From Bacillus sp. FJAT-27225 (GTDB taxonomy: Bacteria; Bacillota; Bacilli; Bacillales; Cytobacillaceae): a DNA stretch of 64,000 bases. The notes under the pieces were generated by a model. It saw only the letters and a program-made list of their open reading frames with translations, had not been told where the DNA came from and did no database searches. Positions 34,071 to 43,058 of this stretch are shown here, piece by piece. The stretch covers positions 310,001 through 374,000 of the forward strand of contig NZ_MAYU01000012.1 of assembly GCF_001685025.1 (NCBI RefSeq), given 5' to 3'. Position 1 is the first letter of the stretch. The number at the start of each line of letters is the position of its first letter. A program made the position numbers and the translations under genes.

Positions 34071-34970
34071 ATGGTTATGAAAATACAGTCTATACCAAAA
34101 AAAGAGATAGAGCTCGCACTGTCGGAATCAACAAGGCAATACCTTGTTGGCCAGTTAGCAAAGCCACAAACTGTTATACATATAGAAGATAACAAATTGG
34201 AAATAGGGATTACTTCGTATGGGGACTTTACAACAGAATCACCCCATGTTCACACTCAAGCATTTGAATACCACTATATGATTAGCGGCATGACGGAATA
34301 CATGGATTTAGAGACAGGGACTGTATATCCATTTAAAAAAGGGGACTTTTATTTAATCCCCCCAGGCGTAAAATATGCTCAAAAGTCGAAGCCAGGAACG
34401 ACACTTATATTTATTAAAACACCACCGGGAAATGATAAGAAAGCAGTTGAGTTAACACCTGCGGTTACTGAGTGGCTCGATAATAAAATACAAACCTTGC
34501 GCCTTGACTATACGGATGACCAGGAGGCACCTATTCCAAACTCGATAAAACCTGCTGCATCAGTTGCTATCGTTAATGAACAAAACGAGATATTACTGGT
34601 AAGAAGGCGTGACAGCGGAAAATGGGCAATGCCAGGAGGGACTCAGGATTTCGGTGAAGATTTAAAAGGCTGCGCTATAAGAGAAGTCCGGGAAGAACTT
34701 GGATACGATGTAGAAATTACCGATATAGTCGGAACCTATACGAATCCCAAAAACATCATTGCGTACTCAGATGGCGAGGTCCGTCAAGAATTTGCAATTG
34801 TCTACAGCGGAAAAATAAAAGGCGGAGAATTACAATTAGACAATGAATCAACAGCATACCAATGGGCTAATCTTGAACAAGCAACAACGTTACCGATGGC
34901 TGAATCTCAAAAACAAAGAATTATAGATTTAATTAAGTATCTTAACGAAGGTGTACGAGCTTTTAAGTAA
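34071..34970 (+). CDS. cupin-Nudix fusion protein
   Basis: 299 residues. Residues about 25-130 form a cupin (VHIEDNKLEIG, SPHVHTQAFEYHYMISG, KGDFYLIPPGVKYAQ, with metal-type His residues in HVHTQ). Residues about 160-290 are a Nudix hydrolase with a complete Nudix box, GGTQDFGEDLKGCAIRE followed by VREELGY, after ILLVRRRDSGKWAMP. Nudix enzymes cleave X-linked nucleoside diphosphates; a cupin partner suggests sugar-nucleotide or metabolite sensing. ATG 34071 has GGAGGGG upstream; the frame runs further up through the 21-bp repeats, which is not taken as coding. Confidence 0.78.
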   Translation: MVMKIQSIPKKEIELALSESTRQYLVGQLAKPQTVIHIEDNKLEIGITSYGDFTTESPHVHTQAFEYHYMISGMTEYMDLETGTVYPFKKGDFYLIPPGVKYAQKSKPGTTLIFIKTPPGNDKKAVELTPAVTEWLDNKIQTLRLDYTDDQEAPIPNSIKPAASVAIVNEQNEILLVRRRDSGKWAMPGGTQDFGEDLKGCAIREVREELGYDVEITDIVGTYTNPKNIIAYSDGEVRQEFAIVYSGKIKGGELQLDNESTAYQWANLEQATTLPMAESQKQRIIDLIKYLNEGVRAFK

Positions 34971-34989
34971 ATAGTGCGAAGCCCATCCC

Positions 34990-35509
34990 GTATCAACGAC
35001 CGAACGAGGCATCCGTACGGAAAAAGGACGTTGATAACCCAGTATCAATGCCCGAACGAGGCGTCTTTACGAAAAAAGGGCGTTGATAACACAGTATCAA
35101 CGACCGAACGAGGCGTCTGTACGAGAAAAGGGCGTTGATAACCCTGTATCAACGACCAAAAGAGACTTCTATACGAAAAAAGGGCGTTGATAACTCAGTA
35201 TCAACGACCGAACGACACATCTATACGAAAAAAGGGCGTTGATTACCCAGTATCAACGACCGAACGAGGCGTCCGTACGGAAAAAGGGCGTTGATAACAC
35301 AGTATCAACGACCGAACGACACATCTATACGAAAAAAGGGCGTTGATAGCACAGTATCAACGACCGAACAAGGCGTCCTTACGGAAAAAGGGCGTTGATA
35401 ACACAGTATCAATGCCCGAACGAGGCGTCCTTACGGGAAAAGGGCGTTGATAACACAGTATCAACGACCGAACGACACATCTATACGAAAAAAGGGCGTT
35501 GATAACACA
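34990..35509. repeat. ten tandem 52-bp units
   Basis: Ten units of exactly 52 bp begin with GTATCAACGA or GTATCAATGC at 34990, 35042, 35094, 35146, 35198, 35250, 35302, 35354, 35406 and 35458; a decayed eleventh starts at 35510. Each opens with TATCAACG and closes with CGTTGATA, so every unit is bounded by inverted repeats. Across each junction CGTTGATA-6 bp-TATCAACG forms another. Two centre types mix: GAGGCGTCCGTACGG (containing the palindrome CCGTACGG) and GACACATCTATACGA. 52 is not a multiple of three, so it is not a coding repeat. Confidence 0.92.
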
Positions 35510-35534
35510 GTTATCAAAACCCGAACTTTTTGTA

Positions 35535-35566
35535 TAAAAAAACCTCAGTTCAGCCTGAGGTTTTGA
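35535..35566 (-). terminator. Rho-independent terminator
   Basis: AAAACCTCAG and CTGAGGTTTT stem with T7 on the minus strand, 43 bp past the stop of the bh-type gene. It also bounds the 52-bp array. Confidence 0.8.
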
Positions 35567-35608
35567 TCGAAAACTTTTCATAGTAGTGCCTGCCACCACG
35601 TCACTGCT

Positions 35609-35941
35609 CTATTCGCCTTTGATTTTTTTTAAGGCTTCCGTTGTATCTGCCACGTATTTTTTAAGCCGGTAGGGTTTGCTTAGTACCCGTTTTGGCAGCT
35701 CCGTGATGAATTTGTCATGGCTTTTTTCGTATTCACTTATCAGCCTTGTTGGTTTTGATGTTACTCTCTTATAAACTTCTTTATATATTTCCCTTATGGG
35801 GTCAACTTGCAAATTAATTTTACTATGGCATACTGTGCATTCGACGCTATAAATTTTATTGTTTAAATATTTTACATTATGCAGAGATTCATCATTACAC
35901 CGGGAACAAAATAAGCTGGAATCCATCTCTGAATATTTCAT
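35609..35941 (-). CDS. bh-type zinc-ribbon protein
   Basis: 110 residues. Two CxxC pairs, LFCSRCNDE and ECTVCHSK, form a zinc ribbon at residues 11-40, followed by a basic helical region with KEVYKRVTSKPTRLISEY and PKRVLSKPYRLKKY. This is the pattern of the small Bacillus proteins named bh protein, whose function is unknown. The ATG follows GGGGAAGGCC. It ends near a good terminator and is monocistronic. Confidence 0.7.
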   Translation of the reverse strand: MKYSEMDSSLFCSRCNDESLHNVKYLNNKIYSVECTVCHSKINLQVDPIREIYKEVYKRVTSKPTRLISEYEKSHDKFITELPKRVLSKPYRLKKYVADTTEALKKIKGE

Positions 35942-36168
35942 TGGCCTTCCCCTTTACACAGAATCGATTATTGGAAAGAACATGCGCTACGCAATTATTT
36001 TTATACAACAATGAAATGCAGGTGTGGGATAAACCCTTCACCCACTTAAAGCTTATTATTATTTTACTCCAATTACGGAAGTTAGTTACATTTATTTTTA
36101 AAAAATTTAAATAAAAACGTATTCTACTCAACTATATCCATAAATCCTAACAAATAAAACAATTCCCC

Positions 36169-37119
36169 TTACTCTATATAACCTTTAACTATAGAAGCTG
36201 CGGTTTGTTCATCAATGATGAGAACGTTGATGATTCCCCCGCGAAGGGCTCCTACTATGCTTTCAACCTTATTCTCTCCTTCGACAACGGCAACCACCTT
36301 AGGAATATCTTTCAGTTCTTCTAAACTGATTCCGATGGCCTTGCGGTCCAAGGAATGATTCAGAGAGGAGCCGTTTCTGTCAAAAAAGCGGAAGCCAATG
36401 TCTCCGACAGCTCCAATTTCCTGAAGATAGCTTAAGTCATCCTCCTGAAGATAACCAATTTTCACTAGTGTTGAATCCTTAAAAGGATTGCCCACACTAA
36501 TAAGGGCCATATCTACATTCCTGCCGCTTTCCAACACCGTTTGAATATCCTGCATAGCCATTAAACGGTCCTTCAATTCTTCAGATTCCACCACGGCCGG
36601 AGCATATAAATAGGTACAGGTGCCATTTATTTTTTTAGCTAATTCATTGGCCAACTGATTGGCATGAATCTCAACCGCTTTTGCCCCCATACCACCTTCT
36701 AATGGTACAACAGTGATATCGTCCCTTCGTTCAAATGGATATTCCTGGACAAGGCCGGCAAGTGTCATGCCCCAGGATATCCCTATACTCTTCACTCCCC
36801 TCATATTTCGATTAACGTAATTAGCACCGGCGAGCCCTACAGACCGCATGACCATTTCCTTCGTTAAGCCATTATTCGGTACGACAATCGCCGTTTCCAA
36901 TCCAAAATATTTTTCAAGCTGTTGCTCCAATTCAACTGTATGCACACTTTCATCTTTTATATAAATATTAACAATCCCTTCATCCTTTGCTTTCTGAAGC
37001 AATTTGGAAATTACGGGCCTGGAGACTCCAATTTTATTGGCAATTTCCGCTTGGGTACATCCATCGTTATAATACAGGCTGGATACCTTCACCAATTGCC
37101 GTTTCTCATACCAATCCAT
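36169..37119 (-). CDS. SorC/DeoR-family sugar-binding regulator (1)
   Basis: 316 residues. An N-terminal HTH (LYYNDGCTQAEIANKIGVSR, PVISKLLQKAKDEGIV) is joined to a sugar-phosphate-binding domain related to GlcN6P deaminase: GISWGMTLAGLVQEYP, VVPLEGGMGA, VDMALISVGNPF, DRNGSSLNHSLD and VVAVVEGENK. Such regulators sense a phosphorylated sugar. GGAGAAGG precedes the ATG. It lies downstream of the dehydrogenase operon and has its own operator-like ATTACAAATGTCAT upstream. Candidate regulator of the island together with the second SorC protein. Confidence 0.88.
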   Translation of the reverse strand: MDWYEKRQLVKVSSLYYNDGCTQAEIANKIGVSRPVISKLLQKAKDEGIVNIYIKDESVHTVELEQQLEKYFGLETAIVVPNNGLTKEMVMRSVGLAGANYVNRNMRGVKSIGISWGMTLAGLVQEYPFERRDDITVVPLEGGMGAKAVEIHANQLANELAKKINGTCTYLYAPAVVESEELKDRLMAMQDIQTVLESGRNVDMALISVGNPFKDSTLVKIGYLQEDDLSYLQEIGAVGDIGFRFFDRNGSSLNHSLDRKAIGISLEELKDIPKVVAVVEGENKVESIVGALRGGIINVLIIDEQTAASIVKGYIE

Positions 37120-37140
37120 ATTTACCTTCTCCTCTAAACC

Positions 37141-37154
37141 ATTACAAATGTCAT
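37141..37154. promoter_or_regulatory. TTACAAATGT operator before SorC regulator 1
   Basis: ATTACAAATGTCAT is a copy, in inverse sense, of the TTACATTTGT motif found before four other units in the island. It is 22 bp upstream of the start codon. Confidence 0.55.
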
Positions 37155-37204
37155 CTATAAGAACATTTTACATGATTTTCTTTTCAAAATCACTTTTCTA
37201 TAGC

Positions 37205-37236
37205 GAAATGCCGAGTATCTTCATACCCGGCATTTG
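37205..37236 (-). terminator. terminator-like hairpin after lpd
   Basis: AAATGCCG pairs with CGGCATTT; the inner part (GGTATGAAGATACT on the minus strand) can extend the stem. The T-run is poor. Confidence 0.5.
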
Positions 37237-37258
37237 GAAAATCTATTCTATTATAAAA

Positions 37259-38668
37259 TCAGATTGCAGATGCTACTTTGTGTTTTGATTTTTTCAATTT
37301 ATGAACGGCATTAACCGCCGCTTCAAAAAATGTTTCAGAAATTGTTGGATGCGGGTGGACCATTTTAGCTGCTTCTTCAACGGTTCCTTCCAGGTACATA
37401 AAGGCAGAAGCCTCGGAAATCATTTCAGTCACGTGAGATCCGACCATCACAACCCCAATAATTTCTCCATACTTTTCCTCATATATAACCTTTGTAAATC
37501 CTTGAGGTTCACCGGCACTTAGTGCTTTACCACTCCCGGCAAAGTCGAATTTTTCTACGCGAACTTCCATTCCCTGTTTCTTGGCCTCTTCCTCAGACAA
37601 ACCAACAGAGGCAATTTCAGGCAGGGTGTAGATACAGCGCGGCATGACCTTATAGTCCATATGGTCTTCGATTCCAGCAGCATTGTTGACAGCAACCACA
37701 CCCTCTGCACTAGCTGCGTGAGCAAGCTGCCAGCCCCCGATCACATCGCCGACTGCATATACATTCTCCATACTGGTTTCCATTTTCTCATTCACCTGGA
37801 TGAATGGGCCATTTTGGGCAAGGTTCAAATCCTTCGTCGCTGATAAATTCGGCCTGCGTCCGGTGCTGACCAAAAGGATATCTGCCTCAAGCACTAGCTC
37901 GTTACCCTTAGCATCTGAACAGATGACTTTTTTGGCACCATTGGCTTCCTGCACCTTCTGGACAGTAGAGCTTGTATGAAGCTTAACACCCTTTTTCTTT
38001 AATACTCCGGCTAAAAACTTGGATGCCTCCGCGTCCTCTGTCGGAATAATTCGATCAGCTGCTTCCACAACGGTTACTTCAGCTTTTAATGAGGCAAAAA
38101 TAGTGGCAAATTCAACACCGATTACCCCGCCGCCAATTATAATAACCTTTTTTGGAATATCAGCAAGATCAAAAATTGTATCACTTGTATCGTACTGAAC
38201 GGATTCAAGCCCAGGAATTGGCGGGACAGCAGGTGTCGAGCCAGTCGCTACAATAACCTTACCGGCTTGAAGTGTCTCTTCCCCTGTTTCTGTCTTTACC
38301 CTGACTGTGCCATCCTTCGCCAGTGTCCCATAGCCGTTATAAACGTCTATTTTCCCCTTCTTCATCAAAAACGCGATTCCGCTGCGAAGCCGTTGAATGA
38401 CGTCATCCTTCCGATTCCTCATTTTTTCAAAAGAAAGAGTTAAAGGACCTGTCTCAATTCCCCACTCACGGGCCTTTTCAATCTGGTCAATCACTTCTGA
38501 ATGCTTTAAATACGTTTTGGAGGGGATACAACCGCGATTTAAACATGTACCGCCAAGATGATCGGCCTCAATCAAAGCAGTCTTTTTGCCAAGTTCGGCA
38601 GCGTGAAGAGCTGCAACATAGCCTCCAGGACCGCCGCCAATTACAACGATTTCATAAGATGCTGTCAA
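37259..38668 (-). CDS. dihydrolipoyl dehydrogenase (E3)
   Basis: 469 residues. FAD-binding VVIGGGPGGYVAA, redox disulphide in GGTCLNRGCIPSK (Cys42/Cys47), NAD-binding IIGGGVIGVEFA, FAD site NVYAVGDVIGG and catalytic His-Glu in HPHPTISE. It reoxidises the lipoyl arms of the E2 encoded just upstream. A TTG start at 38666-38668 is chosen: TGGAGG lies seven bases before it and the protein then begins MTASYEIVV. The frame continues into the end of the E2 gene. Last gene of a four-gene operon. Confidence 0.92.
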   Translation of the reverse strand: MTASYEIVVIGGGPGGYVAALHAAELGKKTALIEADHLGGTCLNRGCIPSKTYLKHSEVIDQIEKAREWGIETGPLTLSFEKMRNRKDDVIQRLRSGIAFLMKKGKIDVYNGYGTLAKDGTVRVKTETGEETLQAGKVIVATGSTPAVPPIPGLESVQYDTSDTIFDLADIPKKVIIIGGGVIGVEFATIFASLKAEVTVVEAADRIIPTEDAEASKFLAGVLKKKGVKLHTSSTVQKVQEANGAKKVICSDAKGNELVLEADILLVSTGRRPNLSATKDLNLAQNGPFIQVNEKMETSMENVYAVGDVIGGWQLAHAASAEGVVAVNNAAGIEDHMDYKVMPRCIYTLPEIASVGLSEEEAKKQGMEVRVEKFDFAGSGKALSAGEPQGFTKVIYEEKYGEIIGVVMVGSHVTEMISEASAFMYLEGTVEEAAKMVHPHPTISETFFEAAVNAVHKLKKSKHKVASAI

Positions 38669-38681
38669 TTCATCGCCTCCA

Positions 38682-40025
38682 TTACACAAGTAATTCAAAA
38701 GGATTTTCCAGGATTTGTTTCAGTTCAGTCAGGAAGGCAGCAGCAGGCGCACCGTCCATTGCACGGTGGTCAAACGACAAGCTTAGAGCCATCATCGGCC
38801 TGATTTCCAGTGCTCCATTCACAGCTACCGGCTTATCATGGATACGTCCAACCCCAAGTATCGCGCTTTCCGGCTGGTTAATGATCGGGGTAAATGCATC
38901 AATTGCATACATGCCAAGGTTGCTGATCGTAAAAGTAGAACCCTTTAACTGATCAGGGCGTAATTGATTATTACGTGCAAGCTGGCCGATCTCTTTTGCA
39001 TCCGCCGTTATCTCGGCCAGGCCTTTGCCAGGGACATCCTTAATAACTGGGACCATCAAGCCATCTTGTACAGCTACAGCCAGACCGATATGAACATGGC
39101 TATGCTGGACAATTTCATCGTCTTCAATGGAGACATTCACTTGCGGATGGCGGGATAATGCTGATGCCACCGCCTTAATCAAAATATCTGTATAGGATAG
39201 ACGGAATCCCGTCTTTTTCTCGATAACCGGAAGAAGTGAGGCACGAAGCTCTTTTACCTTGGACATGTCTACTTCTGATGTCAATGTCACATGTGGCGCT
39301 GTATACGCACTCTGCGACATCCGCTCTCCAATGACTTTTCTCATACCGGACATTTTCTTCCGCTTTGAGGCAGCTGGTGCAGAGGTTTCTGTCTTCGGTA
39401 CAGCCGAGAAGACATCGTCCTTGACTATCTTTCCATTGACCCCGCTGCCCTTTACAGAACCGAGATCCACCTGCTCTGCCAAAGCCACTTTACGGGCAAG
39501 CGGCGTTACTTTTGGTTCTGCTTCGGCATTTTCCAAAAATGCGGTAACATCTTTTTTGTGAATACGGCCATTTGGACCGCTTCCGGGAATGGCTCCCAAC
39601 ACAAGATTATTTACCCGTGCAATCCTGCGGGCTGCCGGGGTTGCGCGAGGTTTCTCCTCTGCTGCTTGTACACTGCTTGTCTCGACAGGGGCAGCTTGTT
39701 CCTGGGTTTCCGACTCGGCCGCATTATCTTCAGGCTCCTCTTCAGCAGCACCAGATAGGCCGGGTGAAGAAGCCGGAATGTTTTCGCCCGCCTCTCCGAT
39801 ATACCCAACAATCTGGTTAACCGGTACCTCTTCATCCGCGTCGAAATACTTCTTCAGTAAAACCCCTTGATCGTAGGATTCTACTTCAATGTTAATTTTG
39901 TCAGTCATGATTTCAAAAAGCGGCTCGCCAATTTCGACACTGTCCCCTTCTTCTTTGAACCACTGAAGGAGGGTACCAGTAGCCATCGTACTGCTCAGCT
40001 TGGGCATGAAAATTTCCTTTGCCAT
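38682..40025 (-). CDS. dihydrolipoamide acyltransferase (E2) with two subunit-binding domains
   Basis: 447 residues. A lipoyl domain at 1-78 has Lys43 in EIMTDKINIEVES. An Ala/Glu/Pro-rich linker is followed by two peripheral-subunit-binding domains, residues about 128-164 (RATPAARRIARVNN) and 172-209 (KVTPLARKVALAEQ). The catalytic domain from about 225 has the active-site motif SFDHRAMDGAPAAAF. One binding domain is usual, so the pair is notable. The start at 40023-40025 follows GGAGGGG; the frame is open 29 codons upstream into the E1 beta gene. It forms the core of the complex. Confidence 0.92.
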   Translation of the reverse strand: MAKEIFMPKLSSTMATGTLLQWFKEEGDSVEIGEPLFEIMTDKINIEVESYDQGVLLKKYFDADEEVPVNQIVGYIGEAGENIPASSPGLSGAAEEEPEDNAAESETQEQAAPVETSSVQAAEEKPRATPAARRIARVNNLVLGAIPGSGPNGRIHKKDVTAFLENAEAEPKVTPLARKVALAEQVDLGSVKGSGVNGKIVKDDVFSAVPKTETSAPAASKRKKMSGMRKVIGERMSQSAYTAPHVTLTSEVDMSKVKELRASLLPVIEKKTGFRLSYTDILIKAVASALSRHPQVNVSIEDDEIVQHSHVHIGLAVAVQDGLMVPVIKDVPGKGLAEITADAKEIGQLARNNQLRPDQLKGSTFTISNLGMYAIDAFTPIINQPESAILGVGRIHDKPVAVNGALEIRPMMALSLSFDHRAMDGAPAAAFLTELKQILENPFELLV

Positions 40026-40041
40026 GATTTGCCCCTCCTTC

Positions 40042-41031
40042 TTATTTGTATTTAACCGTTTCTTTAACAGCTTGAATGATATCAAGCACTTGCGGAATTG
40101 CGGCTTTTTCAAGCTTAGGGTTATAAGGAATCGGAACCTCTTTACCGCCTAGACGCTTAATTGGGGCATCCAAGTAGTCGAACGCTTCACTTTCAGCGAC
40201 AACACTGACAATTTCCCCGCCAATTCCGCCGCGCTGCACGGCTTCATGGACAACGATTAAACGGCCGGTTTTCTTTACGGAGTTGATGATCGTTTCCTTA
40301 TCTAGAGGGACGATTGTCCGGGGATCGACGATTTCTACACTGATGCCTTCTTTTTCAAGCTCTGCGGCTGCCTCCAGTGCTTTATGCACCATTATTGCTG
40401 TTGCAACTATGGTAACGTCCGTTCCTTCTCGTTTAATATCCGCTTTGCCGAGTTCAATTTTATAAGACTCTTCAGGTACATGGCCGGAAGTTTTGTAAAG
40501 TAATTTATGCTCATAAAAAATAACAGGGTTGTTGTCATCTATCGCCGCCTTCAAGAGGCCTTTTACGTCATAGGCGGTGGAAGGCTGGACTACTTTTAAT
40601 CCAGGAATATGTGCCATCCATGCCTCAAGGCTTTGGGAATGCTGGGCTGCCGCACCTGTACCAGAACCTGACGGAGTTCTTAATACCATCGGCACACTTC
40701 CCTTACCGCCAAACATGTACCTTGTCTTTGCGGCCTGGTTGACCATTTGGTCCATTGCTATAGTGATAAAGTCAGAGAATTGAAGTTCCAAAATCGGGCG
40801 CATGCCTGTCAGAGCGGAGCCAACCGCTGCTCCAGCAATGGCCGCTTCTGAAATCGGTGTATTCCTCACACGCTCAGGACCAAACTCTTCAATCATGCCG
40901 CGCGTCACGCCAAACGCACCACCATATACACCAATATCCTCACCAAGGATAAACACGTCCTCGTTTTGACGCATTTCCTGGCTCATTGCTTCCCGGACTG
41001 CTTCTAAATACGTAATGATTCTATCTGCCAT
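40042..41031 (-). CDS. 2-oxoacid/acetoin dehydrogenase E1 beta subunit
   Basis: 329 residues: [56 protein letters not shown], the loop [20 protein letters not shown], and a transketolase C-terminal domain with [17 protein letters not shown]-like sequence. With E1 alpha it binds ThDP and decarboxylates the substrate. MADRIIT (41031) is taken as start because family members begin there; a longer frame to 41079 exists and neither has a strong ribosome binding site. Ends 16 bp before E2. Confidence 0.88.
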   Translation of the reverse strand: MADRIITYLEAVREAMSQEMRQNEDVFILGEDIGVYGGAFGVTRGMIEEFGPERVRNTPISEAAIAGAAVGSALTGMRPILELQFSDFITIAMDQMVNQAAKTRYMFGGKGSVPMVLRTPSGSGTGAAAQHSQSLEAWMAHIPGLKVVQPSTAYDVKGLLKAAIDDNNPVIFYEHKLLYKTSGHVPEESYKIELGKADIKREGTDVTIVATAIMVHKALEAAAELEKEGISVEIVDPRTIVPLDKETIINSVKKTGRLIVVHEAVQRGGIGGEIVSVVAESEAFDYLDAPIKRLGGKEVPIPYNPKLEKAAIPQVLDIIQAVKETVKYK

Positions 41032-41182
41032 AATAGTCGTCCCGGCCGTATAAACGGTATGAAATCCGTCCAATCCCATTTATACCGCCAGGATTCGCCT
41101 CCCTTCATCTCGGTATCCATTTTCAAATAGCCTTACTGGTATACACTTCCGGATCATCCATCGTTACTTGTGGATGTCTCTA

Positions 41183-42172
41183 TTAATCGGCATAAACGTC
41201 TTCCAGCAGAGTATCAAGTGACGGTTCAGGACTGCTTTCCGCAAACTTCACCGCATCATCAATTTGCTTGTAGGCCTCATCCTGGAGTTGCTTTGCTGTT
41301 TCTTCTGTCAATACGCCTGCTTCAATCAGGACAGTTTTAAATCGCTTGATGCCGTCCTTCGCTCTCCACTCATTCTCCTCATCACGTGTGCGATATTTCT
41401 TGGCATCGCTCTTTGAATGCCCCTTCCAGCGGTACGTCTTCATTTCAATCAAACTTGGCCCCTGGCCACTTCTCGCCCGTTCAACAGCACCGTGAACCGT
41501 TTTCATAATTTCAACCATATCAAGGCCGTCCACTACTTCACCAGGAATCCCATAGGCTGCAGCCCGGTCCGCAATATGTTCCACTCGCGTCATTTCCTTC
41601 ACCGATCCTGACATGCCATACTGGTTGTTCTCGCAAATAAAGACAACCGGCAAATCCCAAATCGATGCAAGGTTAACGGATTCATGGAAACTTCCCTCAT
41701 TGGAAGCACCATCACCGAAGAAGCAGAGCACTACATATCCTTGATCTTTCATTTTTGAAGTAAGTGCCGCTCCGACAGCAATTGGAATACCGCCACCAAC
41801 AATCCCATTCGCGCCAAGGTTCCCTTTTTCAACGTCAGCGATATGCATGGAACCGCCTTTTCCTTTACAGTATCCAGTCGTCCGGCCGAACAGTTCAGCC
41901 ATCATCTTGTTCACATCGCCCTCTTTAGCAATGCAATGGCCGTGACCGCGGTGTGTACTGACGATTTTATCTCTTGCTTCAAGCACGGCAATCGATCCTG
42001 ATGCAGAAGCTTCCTGCCCGACGGCAAGGTGTGTCGTTCCATGAATCAAGCCTTTTGCAAAAAATTGATCGACCTTCTCATCAAAATAACGAATCAGCCA
42101 CATCTCTTTATATAAATCTTTCAATTTTTCTTCCGTAATCATTTCGGGAAGGTTTAAAGTTTTCACTGTCAT
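41183..42172 (-). CDS. 2-oxoacid/acetoin dehydrogenase E1 alpha subunit
   Basis: 329 residues with RYFDEKVDQFFAKGLIHGTTH, RGHGHCIAKEGD, GGSMHIADVEKGNLGANG and the ThDP motif GDGASNEGSFHESVNLA to ICENNQYGMSG. The short, single-chain form without a mitochondrial-type phosphorylation loop resembles acetoin dehydrogenase AcoA. Acetoin, or a related 2-oxoacid made by this island, are both possible substrates. AAGGAGGAG precedes the ATG, and two TTACATTTGT operators lie directly upstream. First gene of the operon. Confidence 0.88.
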   Translation of the reverse strand: MTVKTLNLPEMITEEKLKDLYKEMWLIRYFDEKVDQFFAKGLIHGTTHLAVGQEASASGSIAVLEARDKIVSTHRGHGHCIAKEGDVNKMMAELFGRTTGYCKGKGGSMHIADVEKGNLGANGIVGGGIPIAVGAALTSKMKDQGYVVLCFFGDGASNEGSFHESVNLASIWDLPVVFICENNQYGMSGSVKEMTRVEHIADRAAAYGIPGEVVDGLDMVEIMKTVHGAVERARSGQGPSLIEMKTYRWKGHSKSDAKKYRTRDEENEWRAKDGIKRFKTVLIEAGVLTEETAKQLQDEAYKQIDDAVKFAESSPEPSLDTLLEDVYAD

Positions 42173-42186
42173 TCCAGCTCCTCCTT

Positions 42187-42217
42187 TTACATTTGTTCCA
42201 TACAGTTACATTTGTAA
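42187..42217. promoter_or_regulatory. two TTACATTTGT operators before the E1 alpha gene
   Basis: TTACATTTGT at 42187-42196 and TTACATTTGTAA at 42206-42217, 19 bp apart. The second is a near-palindrome. They lie just upstream of the ribosome binding site, suited to repression by a SorC protein. Confidence 0.6.
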
Positions 42218-42282
42218 AAATCATAACGTTATTTTAATTTTCCGTCAAGCGTAAACACACTATTCTTATAAATGAAAATATT

Positions 42283-42519
42283 TTAGAGGAACTAATAAGT
42301 TTAACCCTTGAATTTCGCTACAGGCGCTTCGCTTTCCGAGGGCATGCGGTGAGCCTCCTCGGCGCAAGCACCTGTGGAGTCTCACCTGTCCCGCTGCTCC
42401 CACAGGACGTTGATAATCTCCTCTGAAAAAGCACCGCAGGAGAAAATGCGTTTTTTGCATTTTCGAACGAGCTTCGCGCCTTTCGCTTCAATTAAATTTA
42501 GATTCTTTAGTTCCTCTAA
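42283..42519. mobile_element. MITE-like element, copy 3, with different ends
   Basis: A 237-bp element with terminal inverted repeats TTAGAGGAACTAA/TTAGTTCCTCTAA, unlike the GGCTGTGTTAA ends of copies 1 and 2. The interior shares the same GC-rich blocks (CGCTTCGCTTTCCG, GAGCCTCCTCGGCG, GCAGGAGAAAATGCG, GCATTTTCGAACGAG). No clear target duplication beyond AATAT was found. It lies between E1 alpha and the IIA gene. Confidence 0.7.
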
Positions 42520-42588
42520 TATAGTAAAAAATAGGCATCCAAACTATGATAACGGTTACAAAAATGCCGTGAATGAAGATAAAAAATA

Positions 42589-42631
42589 AGGAAAAAGGGG
42601 CAGGGTGGTTTCACCTCTTCCTCTTTTTCCC
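42589..42631 (-). terminator. terminator after the glucitol IIA gene
   Basis: On the minus strand GGAAAAAGAGG with GGTG pairs with CACC and CCCCTTTTTCC, followed by TTATTTTTT. Confidence 0.6.
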
Positions 42632-42673
42632 TATTCCCTGTCATTCCAAAGGAAGTTGACGGTATCCTATCGA

Positions 42674-43051
42674 TTATTTAAACGTAATGACTGTTCCCTC
42701 TTTAAGCGTCGGGAAGTGGTTTGGCGCTGCAAAAACTGCTCCTGGCAATACATCTTCCAACGGCTCCTGGAAGTAAATCGAGACATGGCCTAATTCTTTC
42801 AAGTTTTTATTCGCATGACTTCCCACGGCAGTAATCGTGAACGATTCGTCATCAAACTGGATCGTTCCGCCAACCTTAAGCGGCTCTTCTGACAAAATTT
42901 CAAACTCATGAATAACGGCCATTTCGCGAAGTTCCTTAGGTGCTTGCGGTCCAAAAAGAATCACAATTTTATCTTCCTTAAAAGTCGGCACTAATACACC
43001 GATTTCCTTTACAACTGAAATAGTCACTTTATTGCCTCCCTTTCCATACAT
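42674..43051 (-). CDS. srlB: PTS glucitol/sorbitol-type EIIA
   Basis: 125 residues of the EIIA-Gut fold: VKEIGVLVPTFKEDKIVILFG, ELREMAVIHEFEILSEEPL, FDDESFTITAVGSHANKNLKELGHVSI and a C-terminal PGAVFAAPNHFPTLKEGTVI. The conserved His in MAVIHEF is the likely phosphoryl acceptor from HPr. It is 7 bp behind the SAF-domain oxidoreductase, in one transcription unit, and separated from the IIB and IIC genes by the second SorC regulator. Confidence 0.88.
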   Translation of the reverse strand: MYGKGGNKVTISVVKEIGVLVPTFKEDKIVILFGPQAPKELREMAVIHEFEILSEEPLKVGGTIQFDDESFTITAVGSHANKNLKELGHVSIYFQEPLEDVLPGAVFAAPNHFPTLKEGTVITFK

Positions 43052-43058
43052 TCGTTTC

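Noticed and set aside
34990-35509. CRISPR array
   Set aside because: The whole 52-bp unit is conserved, with no unique spacers between short repeats, and no cas gene is in the window.
40026-40112. N-terminal extension of E2 upstream of MAKEIFM
   Set aside because: Overlaps the E1 beta gene; the lipoyl domain and GGAGGGG fix the start at 40025.
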